Program-made: the position numbers and the translations under genes
The notes under the pieces: model-generated
Databases searched by the model: none
Told to the model about the DNA's origin: nothing
Seen by the model: the letters and a program-made list of their open reading frames with translations, nothing else
Shown: positions 1 to 6,963 of the stretch, in pieces
Position numbering within the stretch: the stretch's first letter is position 1
How the letters are laid out: each line of letters begins with the position of its first letter
From: Gracilaria caudata
Taxonomy: Eukaryota > Rhodophyta > Florideophyceae > Gracilariales > Gracilariaceae
NCBI GenBank assembly: GCA_030374735.1
Contig: JASCIV010000919.1
Coordinates: 1 to 10,276 of the forward strand
Direction of reading: 5' to 3'
Length of the DNA: 10,276 nt

Positions 1-716
1 ATTCTGTGTTCATCCGGTTTGTGGTTGGTGGCGAAGAGTGTTCCAGTGAACCGAAGAAGAGTGGCGCCGGGAAGAAGGACGGTGACGATAACGATGATGA
101 CGACGACGACGGAAAGAAGAAGGGCGGAAAAGACGATGACGATGATGACGACGAGGACGAAGGCAAGGGCAACAAGAAGGGCGGCAAAGGTGATGACGAT
201 GACGATGATGACGATGATGACGATGATGACGACGATGACGACGGCAAGGGTGACAGGAAGAAAGGCGGCAAAGACGATGACGATGACGACGATGACGACG
301 GCAAGGGTGGCAAGAAGAAGGGCAAGAAAGACGATGACGACGACAAAGGCGATGATGACAAGAAGCCCTCTGGCCGGGTACCGCACCCGAAGAACGACGA
401 CGATGATGACAAGAAGGGCAAGAACGGCGGAGGCTCTCAACTGGGCGGACAGAGTGATGAAAGCAAACCGGACGGCTTCTGTGCGTGCCAACTCACCACT
501 CGCAAAGGTGGAGAGTGTTATGATATGGAGGATAAAACTGCTAGCTCCGGACGGTGCACGCCACGCCCATGTGAACCCAAGTTTGAATGCGTGGCATCAG
601 GAGAGAAAACGTGTGTGAAGCGTCGCGGAGGCACCAAGGTGGTAATGGTTTCACCAAACAACTGCAAGACCAAATCCGCGGACGATGTTGAGATGTTGCT
701 CCCCTACGAAGGATGA
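1..716 (+). CDS. Secreted Asp-rich, cysteine-rich protein, C-terminal part (5' end outside window)
   Basis: The reading frame is open from the left edge (first full codon at 3) to TGA at 714-716. The GTG at 6 is internal, so the true start lies upstream. About 237 residues are visible. First comes a short strand ending VVGGEEC, matching VVGGEDC in the paralogue at 7658-8695. Then comes a linker of roughly 145 residues made of Asp runs (one of 17) separated by Lys/Gly spacers. Last is an 80-residue domain with eight cysteines, ending LLPYEG. I count 56 of 80 identities to the paralogue in this last domain, with every cysteine kept. By comparison with the paralogue, the missing N-terminus should hold a signal peptide and a beta-sandwich. 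The protein is therefore inferred to be extracellular or wall-bound, with disulfides. Acidic runs of this kind suggest cation binding, but no function is established. Confidence 0.85.
   Translation, partial: SVFIRFVVGGEECSSEPKKSGAGKKDGDDNDDDDDDGKKKGGKDDDDDDDEDEGKGNKKGGKGDDDDDDDDDDDDDDDDDGKGDRKKGGKDDDDDDDDDGKGGKKKGKKDDDDDKGDDDKKPSGRVPHPKNDDDDDKKGKNGGGSQLGGQSDESKPDGFCACQLTTRKGGECYDMEDKTASSGRCTPRPCEPKFECVASGEKTCVKRRGGTKVVMVSPNNCKTKSADDVEMLLPYEG
63..417 (+). repeat. GAT/GAC codon repeat with Lys-Gly spacers
   Basis: This low-complexity tract lies inside the partial secreted-protein gene. Runs of Asp codons (GAT and GAC mixed) are broken by similar Gly/Lys spacers, four of them clear, of the form GKG-x-KKGGK. 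The longest Asp run is 17 codons (192-242). Reading frame is maintained throughout. Mixed synonymous codons suggest old or selected expansion rather than a fresh pure microsatellite, but length variation by slippage is likely. The +1 frame also stays open for about 200 codons purely because of this composition. Confidence 0.9.
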
Positions 717-727
717 TCGTCTATGAG

Positions 728-761
728 ATCCGAATATGGCCATGATGATGGCCATACGGAT
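728..761 (+). terminator. 3' flank hairpin of the secreted-protein gene
   Basis: Eleven bases after the stop lies a strong inverted repeat. TATGGCCAT (735-743) pairs with ATGGCCATA (748-756) across a GATG loop. The stem continues as ATCCG (728-732) with CGGAT (757-761), with an AA bulge at 733-734. This gives 14 base pairs, and TTT follows. The position suggests a 3' UTR structure affecting RNA 3'-end formation or stability. That role is inferred; eukaryotic mRNAs do not normally terminate at such hairpins. Confidence 0.5.
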
Positions 762-1219
762 TTTCAAAGTTCGAAGCAAGCTTTGCATACGAAAGTTAAC
801 ACCCTTAATCGTACCAGAGCCAGAAGGAGCAACCAGTAAATACCATGAATTATGAACTATGCGAGCCCTTTGTGTTGCGACCATGTGCGTGCGCTCTCGA
901 ATTCTCGAAAAGCTCAGAAATCAAGTTCTCAATCTAACAGCACCCAAGCGTTGGCGACGAAGGGCGTTGAAATGAATGAACTTCGAAATATAGAGGCTTT
1001 GGTTTGAAGAGTACAGCTCCTCTCCAAAGGAGACCAGCATCCTTCATGCTTCTCTCTTTCAAGAGTACAGCAACATGATTTCAAAGGCACTTCATTGTAC
1101 GAAATGCATGGCCTACCGTGTAATCCGGAAAGAAGCTCTTGTTCTCTAGTGCTTGGGCTGTTGCTTGTTGAGAGGCATAAAAAGCCTACGAACTGTGACC
1201 AACAGCATTCCCAGACATC

Positions 1220-1243
1220 ATCTTAATGACCCAGATAAGATGC
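1220..1243. repeat. Small inverted repeat, 7-bp arms
   Basis: CATCTTA (1220-1226) is the exact reverse complement of TAAGATG (1237-1243), with a 10-base loop. Arms this short can occur by chance, and no function is suggested by the surroundings. Confidence 0.3.
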
Positions 1244-1322
1244 TAGTCTTCTTCGTGAGAAAGCGTTTCTTTAGCGCTCAACACTCCTTGCTGTGTCCTA
1301 GTGATGTTGCATGCCCGTAAAT

Positions 1323-1340
1323 GAGAGAGAGAGAGAGAGA
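1323..1340 (+). repeat. (GA)9 microsatellite
   Basis: Nine uninterrupted GA dinucleotides lie about 445 bp upstream of the SMC6 start. GA tracts in promoters can bind GAGA-type factors or exclude nucleosomes, but here it may simply be a microsatellite. Confidence 0.9.
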
Positions 1341-1440
1341 TCATTATGACGAGCTCAACATTAGATATGAGGTACCTTTGTATATTGGGGATACGGGGTA
1401 TCAGGCAAACGAAATCCCGTGCACACATGGGTACAGTATC

Positions 1441-1457
1441 CACCCGATGATCGGGTG
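1441..1457. repeat. Palindrome within the left repeat copy
   Basis: CACCCGA (1441-1447) and TCGGGTG (1451-1457) are exact reverse complements around TGA. The same palindrome is intact in the other copy (10224-10240), although one mismatch lies directly beside it. It could be a dimeric protein-binding site; the factor is unknown. Confidence 0.5.
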
Positions 1458-1482
1458 CAAGGGTTTCGATTTCGATTCCAAT

Positions 1483-1494
1483 TTTGGCGCCAAA
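1483..1494. promoter_or_regulatory. Candidate E2F/DP palindromic site upstream of SMC6
   Basis: TTTGGCGCCAAA is a perfect 12-bp palindrome and fits the known E2F consensus TTTSSCGC on both strands. It lies 291 bp before the SMC6 ATG. E2F/DP controls many S-phase, replication and repair genes in plants, animals and algae, so a site upstream of SMC6 makes biological sense. It sits within the repeat and has an identical twin at 10187-10198. Binding is inferred, and a 12-bp match alone is not proof. Confidence 0.45.
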
Positions 1495-1717
1495 TTCACC
1501 GGCACATTCATGTCACAAGCTCTCATTCTCTTCCAAGTCGTTTTCTTGCAGATACGACGATAGTAGCGTTACTTCGACACTTCCTCGACGTGAGAAGGCC
1601 CACACAGCTTGTGGAGATGAACTCTTGAACAGCTTTTTGTCATCATCCCATTCCACTTGCAAGTGCGGCACATCACAAGCATATTGACAGCAGCGTAACA
1701 CAAGCGTCAGTATTGAG

Positions 1718-1769
1718 GTGAGTCGTAGTGACTGGTGATCTTGCGATCATATTCTGTTGCTTCCTTCAG
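1718..1769 (+). other. Probable 52-bp intron in the SMC6 5' UTR
   Basis: GAG|GTGAGT at 1715-1723 is a near-ideal 5' splice site. A pyrimidine-rich TTGCTTCCTTCAG ending at 1769 is a good 3' splice site, 15 bases before the SMC6 ATG. An alternative acceptor ends at 1782. Removing either segment does not add an in-frame upstream ATG: the frame before the donor meets TGA at 1685-1687 with no ATG after it. The intron would therefore be wholly non-coding, and the ATG at 1785 remains the start. Confidence 0.5.
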
Positions 1770-1784
1770 CACTTCGGGTCAGTC

Positions 1785-4700
1785 ATGCCGAAACGCGCAG
1801 CAAGCCGTGCAAATCCGCGCCAGGCCAAACGTCAACGCCGGTATGATGAAAGGGAGCTTGAGTCTCAGGAGCCAGAAACAGTTTACACCGCTCAGTCACA
1901 AGCATATCAAAGCCAACCAGCTATCTACGATGAGGATGAGATAACGCCAGCGCCAAATGCGACTTTCAGGTATCGTACGCGGAGCAAGAGCCAGCCTGTT
2001 GAAGTCAATGGAGATCATATGGAAGAAGAACTCGAAGAGAAGGAGTTGCTTGTAGATGTGGAAGATGACAAAGATGATGAAATGAAACCCGATGAAGCGC
2101 ACACACAAGAAACAGCAGCGGAAGGGGAAGATGAGGGAGAAGAAGAAGAAGAAGAAGAAGAAGAAGAGAACGAGGACGACACAGAGTCAACCGACCCCTC
2201 TAATGAAGTACCTGAACTTCGACGCAGCTCCGGTTTCGCAACATGCGGAATTCTGCATTCTATAGAACTGTATCGTTTCATGTGCCATTCTCGTTTCAAG
2301 ATTTCGTTTGGGCCCAACGTCAATATCATAAACGGGGAGAATGGGTCGGGTAAGAGCGCCATAGTCGCGGCTTTGCAAGTTGGTTTACATGGAAGTGCAC
2401 GAGATACAGAGCGTGGCTCCAAGATTCAAGATCTTATTCAGCATAACAAGAATGATGCGATTATCCTCATAAACATCTTGAACTGCAAAAGTGAAGAGAA
2501 GTATGACATGAGCTATAAGCACAAGGTGTACGGGGATATCATCACCATTGAAAGAAGGTTGCGTAGAAATGGTGCAAATTCATGGGCAGTGAAGGGGCGA
2601 CGTTCGAAGAGTATTACTCTAGAGGAAGGGGTAACACCATTTCGAGAAGTTCTAAACGTAATAGATCACTTTGGATTCATGGTGAAAAACCCAGTCTCCA
2701 TTCTGACTCAGACGAAAAGTAAAACCTTCCTGGCAGGTCAGAAGGCTACTAAGCACTATCAGTTTTATCAGCAAGCCACTCTTCTTGGGCCCCTAGAAGA
2801 CGAGTTGAAATTGACAATCGGAGTGACAGAGGACATTCGTGTCATTTTGAGGCGAACGAAGGATGCCATGCCCGTGGCAGACAGAAAGCTGGCAAAACTG
2901 GAAGCTGAGTATCGAAATGCAGAAGCGATGAAGAACATCGACAGAACTATACGGGATGCAGAAATCCTTAGCGCTTGGGTCATCGTACACGAAGCTGATG
3001 AAAAACGTCTTGACTATGAACGCAGGACTCACGAAGAGATTGCGCCGAGAGCTGAGCAACTCATCACTGAGTTCGAGAGGATTGGAAAGAAGCTCGATAC
3101 CGTGACTGCTGAACGTGACAGTCGCCATCTCAAGGTCGATGAGGCGTCGAACAAAGTACAAATGTTCAACAAGACTTGTCAAGAGATACGGAGGAATATA
3201 ATTAGAGTGGAGACAGAACTCAAGAACCATAAGAGAAGGTTGATCGAAATTAATGCTGAAGCGGATGAAGCCGACAAGCGAACTAAGGATACTAACTTAA
3301 GAATGGAGCAGGCTCGCAAGGAACATTTTGCTGGTCAAGAACAGAAGTCACGACTTCTGGAAGAGTTTCAGCACCTAGAACTCAAGGAGAAAGAATTGCA
3401 CGATACAATCCAGAATGTGGCAACCAAAGAAGCAGGTGACCTGGAGCAGAAATATTACAAAGAGCAAGCTGTGCAACGTGCTAAAGAAGACTTTGAACGA
3501 TGTAGAACTGAGTTCGACGACAAGAGACGGCAGCACATTCGTGAAACTGCCATGGCCAAGAACAGAACCGGGGTTGCAAGATTCGGAGAGGACGCAGTTC
3601 ACGTCGCTAGAGGCATACGGGAGCGCAGGGTCCGTTTCAAATTCCCGCCAATTGGTCCTCTAGCGCAACATGTAAAGTTGCGAGATCATTCTTGGGATGG
3701 AGCAATTGAAGTTGCATTGGGAAGACATCTTCTGATGACTTACATCGTTCACGATGTGCAGGATGCAGCGCTACTCAAGTCAACATTTCCTGGGAGATTT
3801 AGGCCTAACGTGCTAATTTCCGACTTGACTCGCGGCAGGTACCAAGTTGGGGCAAACGATGTTCCTGCGTTACAAGACAGTCGCTATCGGACAATACTCG
3901 AGACAATGGACATCGAACATGACGCCGTCTTCAACGCCTTGATCGACATGGCTCAAATTGAGAAAATGGTGCTCAGCACGGAGGAGGACGTGAAGAAGCT
4001 GGCCTGGAAAAGGATTCCGAATGTACACACGGTGTGGAACAAACGTGCAGACAGAGCCTACATACGAAATGGATCGAATACATTTCGACATGCTCCTGAT
4101 GGTGTTTGTTCTCGGTATCTAACGAAAGACATGGGACCGTATTTGGCGGCATTGGAAGAAGAAGCAAGGCTTGCTGGGGAAGAGAAACAAAGAAGTGAAG
4201 ATGTGTTAACGGACCGTTCTAATGAGTTGCGTGGCCTTTTGAGCACATTGGAGGCAACTGTGCGAGAGCTGAAGAAAAGAAAAATTGAATTGGGAAACGT
4301 ACAACGAAAAAAGAACACCATTGAAGATCAGCTGAACCACGCAGAAAACGCCTTCAATCCGGAACCATTCGAACGGGAAATTGCTGAGCTTGAAGCGTCC
4401 ATGCAGAAGATTGATATTCGTCGGGAAAATATCCAGAAGGAAGTCAGCCACAGTGAAGAGTCCAAAGCATCATTACAAGAAGAAAACAAGAAGGTAAGAG
4501 CTGAGAGCGAAACATTCCGAAACGAAGCTGCTCATTTGACTGAATCATTAGAAAACATGAACAAAGAAGTAGCGAGGGTGAAGTCCAGACATCGGTCTCT
4601 CAAGGCAGAGTCAGAAAAGGCTTCAGAAAGGCTGAGGATGGCTCACAGAGAAGTGAACGTGCAAAGAAACAAAGTTGTTGAATACACTGAGGCTGCGAGA

Positions 4701-5465
4701 TCTCTTGGCCCCAGTCCAGAGAACGTGGATTGGTCGAAGTGGTCTTCTGAGAAGGCTCAACGTAGAGTGAAAACTCTCCAAGAACGGCTTCGAACTGAGC
4801 AGAAGCGACGCGGTGGAAAGAGTGCGCATGAAATTGAAACCGAGTACCTACAGGCTATGAAGCAGTACAAGGAGAATAAGGAACGTCAAGAAAGGATATC
4901 TCACTACGAAAACTGCCTGACAGTTGGGATCAAGAGAAGAAGAGAGAAGCTAACAATTTTGAACAAGGCTTTGAAGAAGTTAGTTCGCAATCACTTTCGA
5001 CAATTCTTGGGGGCCAAGGGTCATACAGGAACACTGAGATTTGGTACGAACAGCAATGGGGAGCATGAGCTTCGTATTTCAACTCAGCTACAACATCATG
5101 AGATGAAGAACGGAGAACGGCACACAATAGAACAACTCAGTTCCATGAGCGGCGGCGAGAGAAGCTATACGACTCTGGCTTTTATTCTTGCGCTTGCAGA
5201 AATTTGTCAAATGCCAGTTCGTGTGTTTGATGAAATTGATGTCTTCCAGGATGATGCTACAAGGCGAGTGGCTTTCAGGAAGATGACAGACTTCTGCACC
5301 CAGTACTTGTCGGACAAGCAGATAATCATCATCACTCCCCAAAAGCTGCCACATCTGGAAAGCTCACCTTCAATACGCATTCAACTACTTGAACCTCCAA
5401 GACCTGCAACGGACAGTTCTGGAAGAAGGCAAAGTACCATTGATGAGTTCACCGGCACATCATAA
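1785..5465 (+). CDS. SMC6: Structural maintenance of chromosomes protein 6 (SMC5/6 complex)
   Basis: A 1226-residue ATPase of the SMC5/6 complex, which acts in the nucleus on recombination intermediates, stalled forks and chromosome structure with SMC5, NSE4 kleisin and the NSE2 SUMO ligase. Visible in order: a basic NLS-like stretch (residues 2-20), an acidic tail with a ten-Glu run, Walker A GENGSGKS (184-191), the SMC6-type NPVSILTQ (302-309), the first coiled coil, a hinge around 605-780 with the GPL motif at 624, the second coiled coil, signature SGGER (1122-1126) and Walker B FDEIDV with DE at 1149-1150. Length is close to the family's usual 1,100-1,200, the excess being the N-terminal acidic tail. 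ATG 1785 is the first ATG in frame; the upstream open codons begin with GTG. No coding introns. The tail ends with QSTIDEF (1216-1222), which resembles a PCNA-binding PIP box. RRP9 converges on it. Confidence 0.95.
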   Translation: MPKRAASRANPRQAKRQRRYDERELESQEPETVYTAQSQAYQSQPAIYDEDEITPAPNATFRYRTRSKSQPVEVNGDHMEEELEEKELLVDVEDDKDDEMKPDEAHTQETAAEGEDEGEEEEEEEEEENEDDTESTDPSNEVPELRRSSGFATCGILHSIELYRFMCHSRFKISFGPNVNIINGENGSGKSAIVAALQVGLHGSARDTERGSKIQDLIQHNKNDAIILINILNCKSEEKYDMSYKHKVYGDIITIERRLRRNGANSWAVKGRRSKSITLEEGVTPFREVLNVIDHFGFMVKNPVSILTQTKSKTFLAGQKATKHYQFYQQATLLGPLEDELKLTIGVTEDIRVILRRTKDAMPVADRKLAKLEAEYRNAEAMKNIDRTIRDAEILSAWVIVHEADEKRLDYERRTHEEIAPRAEQLITEFERIGKKLDTVTAERDSRHLKVDEASNKVQMFNKTCQEIRRNIIRVETELKNHKRRLIEINAEADEADKRTKDTNLRMEQARKEHFAGQEQKSRLLEEFQHLELKEKELHDTIQNVATKEAGDLEQKYYKEQAVQRAKEDFERCRTEFDDKRRQHIRETAMAKNRTGVARFGEDAVHVARGIRERRVRFKFPPIGPLAQHVKLRDHSWDGAIEVALGRHLLMTYIVHDVQDAALLKSTFPGRFRPNVLISDLTRGRYQVGANDVPALQDSRYRTILETMDIEHDAVFNALIDMAQIEKMVLSTEEDVKKLAWKRIPNVHTVWNKRADRAYIRNGSNTFRHAPDGVCSRYLTKDMGPYLAALEEEARLAGEEKQRSEDVLTDRSNELRGLLSTLEATVRELKKRKIELGNVQRKKNTIEDQLNHAENAFNPEPFEREIAELEASMQKIDIRRENIQKEVSHSEESKASLQEENKKVRAESETFRNEAAHLTESLENMNKEVARVKSRHRSLKAESEKASERLRMAHREVNVQRNKVVEYTEAARSLGPSPENVDWSKWSSEKAQRRVKTLQERLRTEQKRRGGKSAHEIETEYLQAMKQYKENKERQERISHYENCLTVGIKRRREKLTILNKALKKLVRNHFRQFLGAKGHTGTLRFGTNSNGEHELRISTQLQHHEMKNGERHTIEQLSSMSGGERSYTTLAFILALAEICQMPVRVFDEIDVFQDDATRRVAFRKMTDFCTQYLSDKQIIIITPQKLPHLESSPSIRIQLLEPPRPATDSSGRRQSTIDEFTGTS
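2139..2168 (+). repeat. GAA/GAG repeat coding a poly-Glu run in SMC6
   Basis: A near-pure run of GAA codons encodes consecutive glutamates in the acidic N-terminal tail of SMC6, before the ATPase head. The flanks are also acidic (EGEDEGE before, NEDD after). The tail precedes the conserved head and is probably disordered. Confidence 0.8.
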
Positions 5466-5486
5466 ATCTTTTCTGTTTACGGTTTC

Positions 5487-5515
5487 GTTTATACGTTAAC
5501 ATACCACGTATAAAC
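5487..5515. terminator. Hairpin between convergent SMC6 and RRP9
   Basis: GTTTATACGT (5487-5496) and ACGTATAAAC (5506-5515) are perfect reverse complements with a 9-base loop. The hairpin lies 21 bases after the SMC6 stop and 53 bases past the RRP9 stop. Because it is symmetric, it can form in either transcript, so it may act in 3'-end formation or insulation for both genes. This role is inferred from position only. Confidence 0.5.
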
Positions 5516-5568
5516 CAGGCGGCGATGTGCAAGACATGTCGCGTCTTGAAGTACTGCAATCTCTCGTC

Positions 5569-6963
5569 TCAGTCAAATTGTGGTAAAGAAATGAACTGCA
5601 CCGTGTTCTTCGCCTTCTTTATCGATGTCCAACGTCCAAACCTGTGCTCTGTGCCTACTGCACACGCCAGGATTCGATTCTGATGTCCAATTGCAATGCC
5701 ATTGACAAACCCAGGTCCAACATCAAGGGTGCCAACTGCTTGTAACTTAGGGACATCTTCACACTTCCAGAAACGAAGCATACCATCACCAGCTCCGGAT
5801 ACGGTTAGGTCTGTGTTCCGGAAGGCAGCTACGGCCGAAATCCATTTTTCGCAACCAAGACCGATGCCGTGAGCATGTTCGATAACAGAAAGGGGCTTTT
5901 TCTTATTCAGTTGCCACAAACAAACCGTTCCGTCGTCTCCTCCAGATACGAATCGACGCTCGTTTACCATGGCAACGGTATCCAACGAAATTGTGTTCGC
6001 ATTGCGAAACACAAGTTGCGATCCCTCTACTACTTTGTACAAACGGAGGGTGCCATCTCTGCCACATGACAACGCGCGCTCCATTGACAAAGAACTAATT
6101 GCGTTGACGTCTCCTCCATGTCCGAAAAGAGTTTCCACGTAAGCCATTTCGTTGATATCCCATACCTTGACGGTGCGGTCAGCCGATGCTGAAAAGAGCT
6201 GCCGTGAGCCTGACCGGAAAGTGAGTCCAGTTACTGCATCTCTATGACCCCGCAAGGTCTCGATCAAGCTCCCAGCACGAATATCCCAAACGCGAATAAG
6301 ACCATCTTTACCTCCAGATACTGCTGTGCATCCATCGTCAGTGATTGCTACAGCCAGGATATTCCCAACATGGCCTTTTGCTGCGATAGGGTTCTTCTTT
6401 TTAGCATCGTCGATGATTGGTTTAAATACATGTCGACGTTTGCCTGTCTCGACATCCCAGACAATCAGCTTAGCATCCTTTCCGCCGGACACGGCTGTTG
6501 CATCGTCGAGCGAGCACAGAGCGACGCACGTTGGTGCTAAAACATGACCCTTGCACCTGTTAGCCTTAAGGCTGCTGATGGACAACGAGAACCGGTCTGC
6601 AATATGTGTGAACGACTTGGCCTGGTCTCGCAAAGCATGTTCTCGCAATAAGAGGTTGCTCGCCCCCATCTGTTCACTATCAGAACCCTCTTCTTCACCC
6701 GAAGCCGCGGCATCCTCAGACACTCCAACGTGACGAAGGTATGCACGAGCTAAACGAAGCCTTTTCTGTTCCACAGTCTCATCTTCATGTTCTGACTCAT
6801 CAGATGACTCGACTGAACTCCTGCCCACTTCTGGGTCGCTGTCAACCTCGTCGGAAAAGATTTCTTCATCCTTCTCAGGTTGTTTCCGCTTGGCAGCGGG
6901 GGCCTGATTCTTTCGGTCCCCCACAGACCTCGCGCGCTTTCTGGGTGCAAGCTTGCCGACCAT
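5569..6963 (-). CDS. RRP9: U3 snoRNP-associated WD40 protein RRP9 (U3-55K)
   Basis: A 464-residue nucleolar WD40 protein that binds the box B/C region of U3 snoRNA in the SSU processome and is needed for early pre-18S rRNA cleavages. The first 120 residues are charged: basic NLS-like clusters (RKRAR at 8-12, KRK at 25-27), then acidic Ser-rich blocks and a helix (KRLRLARAYL, 68-77) typical of this family. Seven WD repeats follow from about residue 139. Pairs are visible at WD 169-170, 226-227 and 268-269, and the conserved GHRDAVTGLTFR (239-250) and SYVETLFGH-like YVETLFGH (275-282) stretches are present. The C-terminal GTEHRFGRW (437-445) is diagnostic of RRP9. ATG 6963 is the first Met after an in-frame TGA 27 bases upstream, with A at -3 and G at +4. 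Length equals the human and yeast homologues. No introns. Confidence 0.95.
   Translation of the reverse strand: MVGKLAPRKRARSVGDRKNQAPAAKRKQPEKDEEIFSDEVDSDPEVGRSSVESSDESEHEDETVEQKRLRLARAYLRHVGVSEDAAASGEEEGSDSEQMGASNLLLREHALRDQAKSFTHIADRFSLSISSLKANRCKGHVLAPTCVALCSLDDATAVSGGKDAKLIVWDVETGKRRHVFKPIIDDAKKKNPIAAKGHVGNILAVAITDDGCTAVSGGKDGLIRVWDIRAGSLIETLRGHRDAVTGLTFRSGSRQLFSASADRTVKVWDINEMAYVETLFGHGGDVNAISSLSMERALSCGRDGTLRLYKVVEGSQLVFRNANTISLDTVAMVNERRFVSGGDDGTVCLWQLNKKKPLSVIEHAHGIGLGCEKWISAVAAFRNTDLTVSGAGDGMLRFWKCEDVPKLQAVGTLDVGPGFVNGIAIGHQNRILACAVGTEHRFGRWTSIKKAKNTVQFISLPQFD

Larger units (their letters stand above)
717..1404. other. Intergenic region without a recognisable gene
   Basis: No reading frame here resembles a protein; short frames lack family features and codon bias. 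Apart from the hairpin just after the stop codon, it holds a 15-bp direct repeat with one mismatch (TTTGAAGAGTACAGC at 1003-1017 and TTTCAAGAGTACAGC at 1057-1071). It also holds a TATA-like CATAAAAAG near 1176-1184, a small 7-bp hairpin (1220-1243) and a GA microsatellite (1323-1340). It probably contains the 3' UTR of the left gene and distal upstream sequence of SMC6. Confidence 0.6.
1405..1621 (+). repeat. Left copy of a 217-bp inverted repeat pair
   Basis: This segment matches the reverse complement of 10060-10276 (coordinate pairs sum to 11681). There are four mismatches (1458, 1499, 1577, 1612), so 213 of 217 bases agree. Similarity stops sharply after 1621. The left limit is unknown because the other copy reaches the window edge. 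Inside are a 7-bp-arm palindrome (1441-1457), a TTTCGA-rich stretch and the perfect palindrome TTTGGCGCCAAA. It ends 164 bp before the SMC6 ATG, so it may be duplicated promoter DNA or part of a dispersed repeat. Confidence 0.9.

Noticed and set aside
19..618. Long open frame rich in Met, Thr and Arg overlapping the Asp-rich gene
   Set aside because: It is the +1 reading of GAY repeats and Lys/Gly codons. The Asp frame has conserved homology to the complete paralogue; this one has none.
1484..1687. Frame shared by both repeat copies (67 residues left, 64 right)
   Set aside because: It starts with TTG, not ATG. The coding similarity only reflects DNA identity, three of the four base changes alter the residue, and the frames diverge where the repeat ends.
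1728..1784. N-terminal extension of SMC6 starting at GTG
   Set aside because: GTG is not a normal eukaryotic nuclear start, the stretch is hydrophobic and unlike SMC6, and it overlaps a good intron. The ATG at 1785 is preferred.
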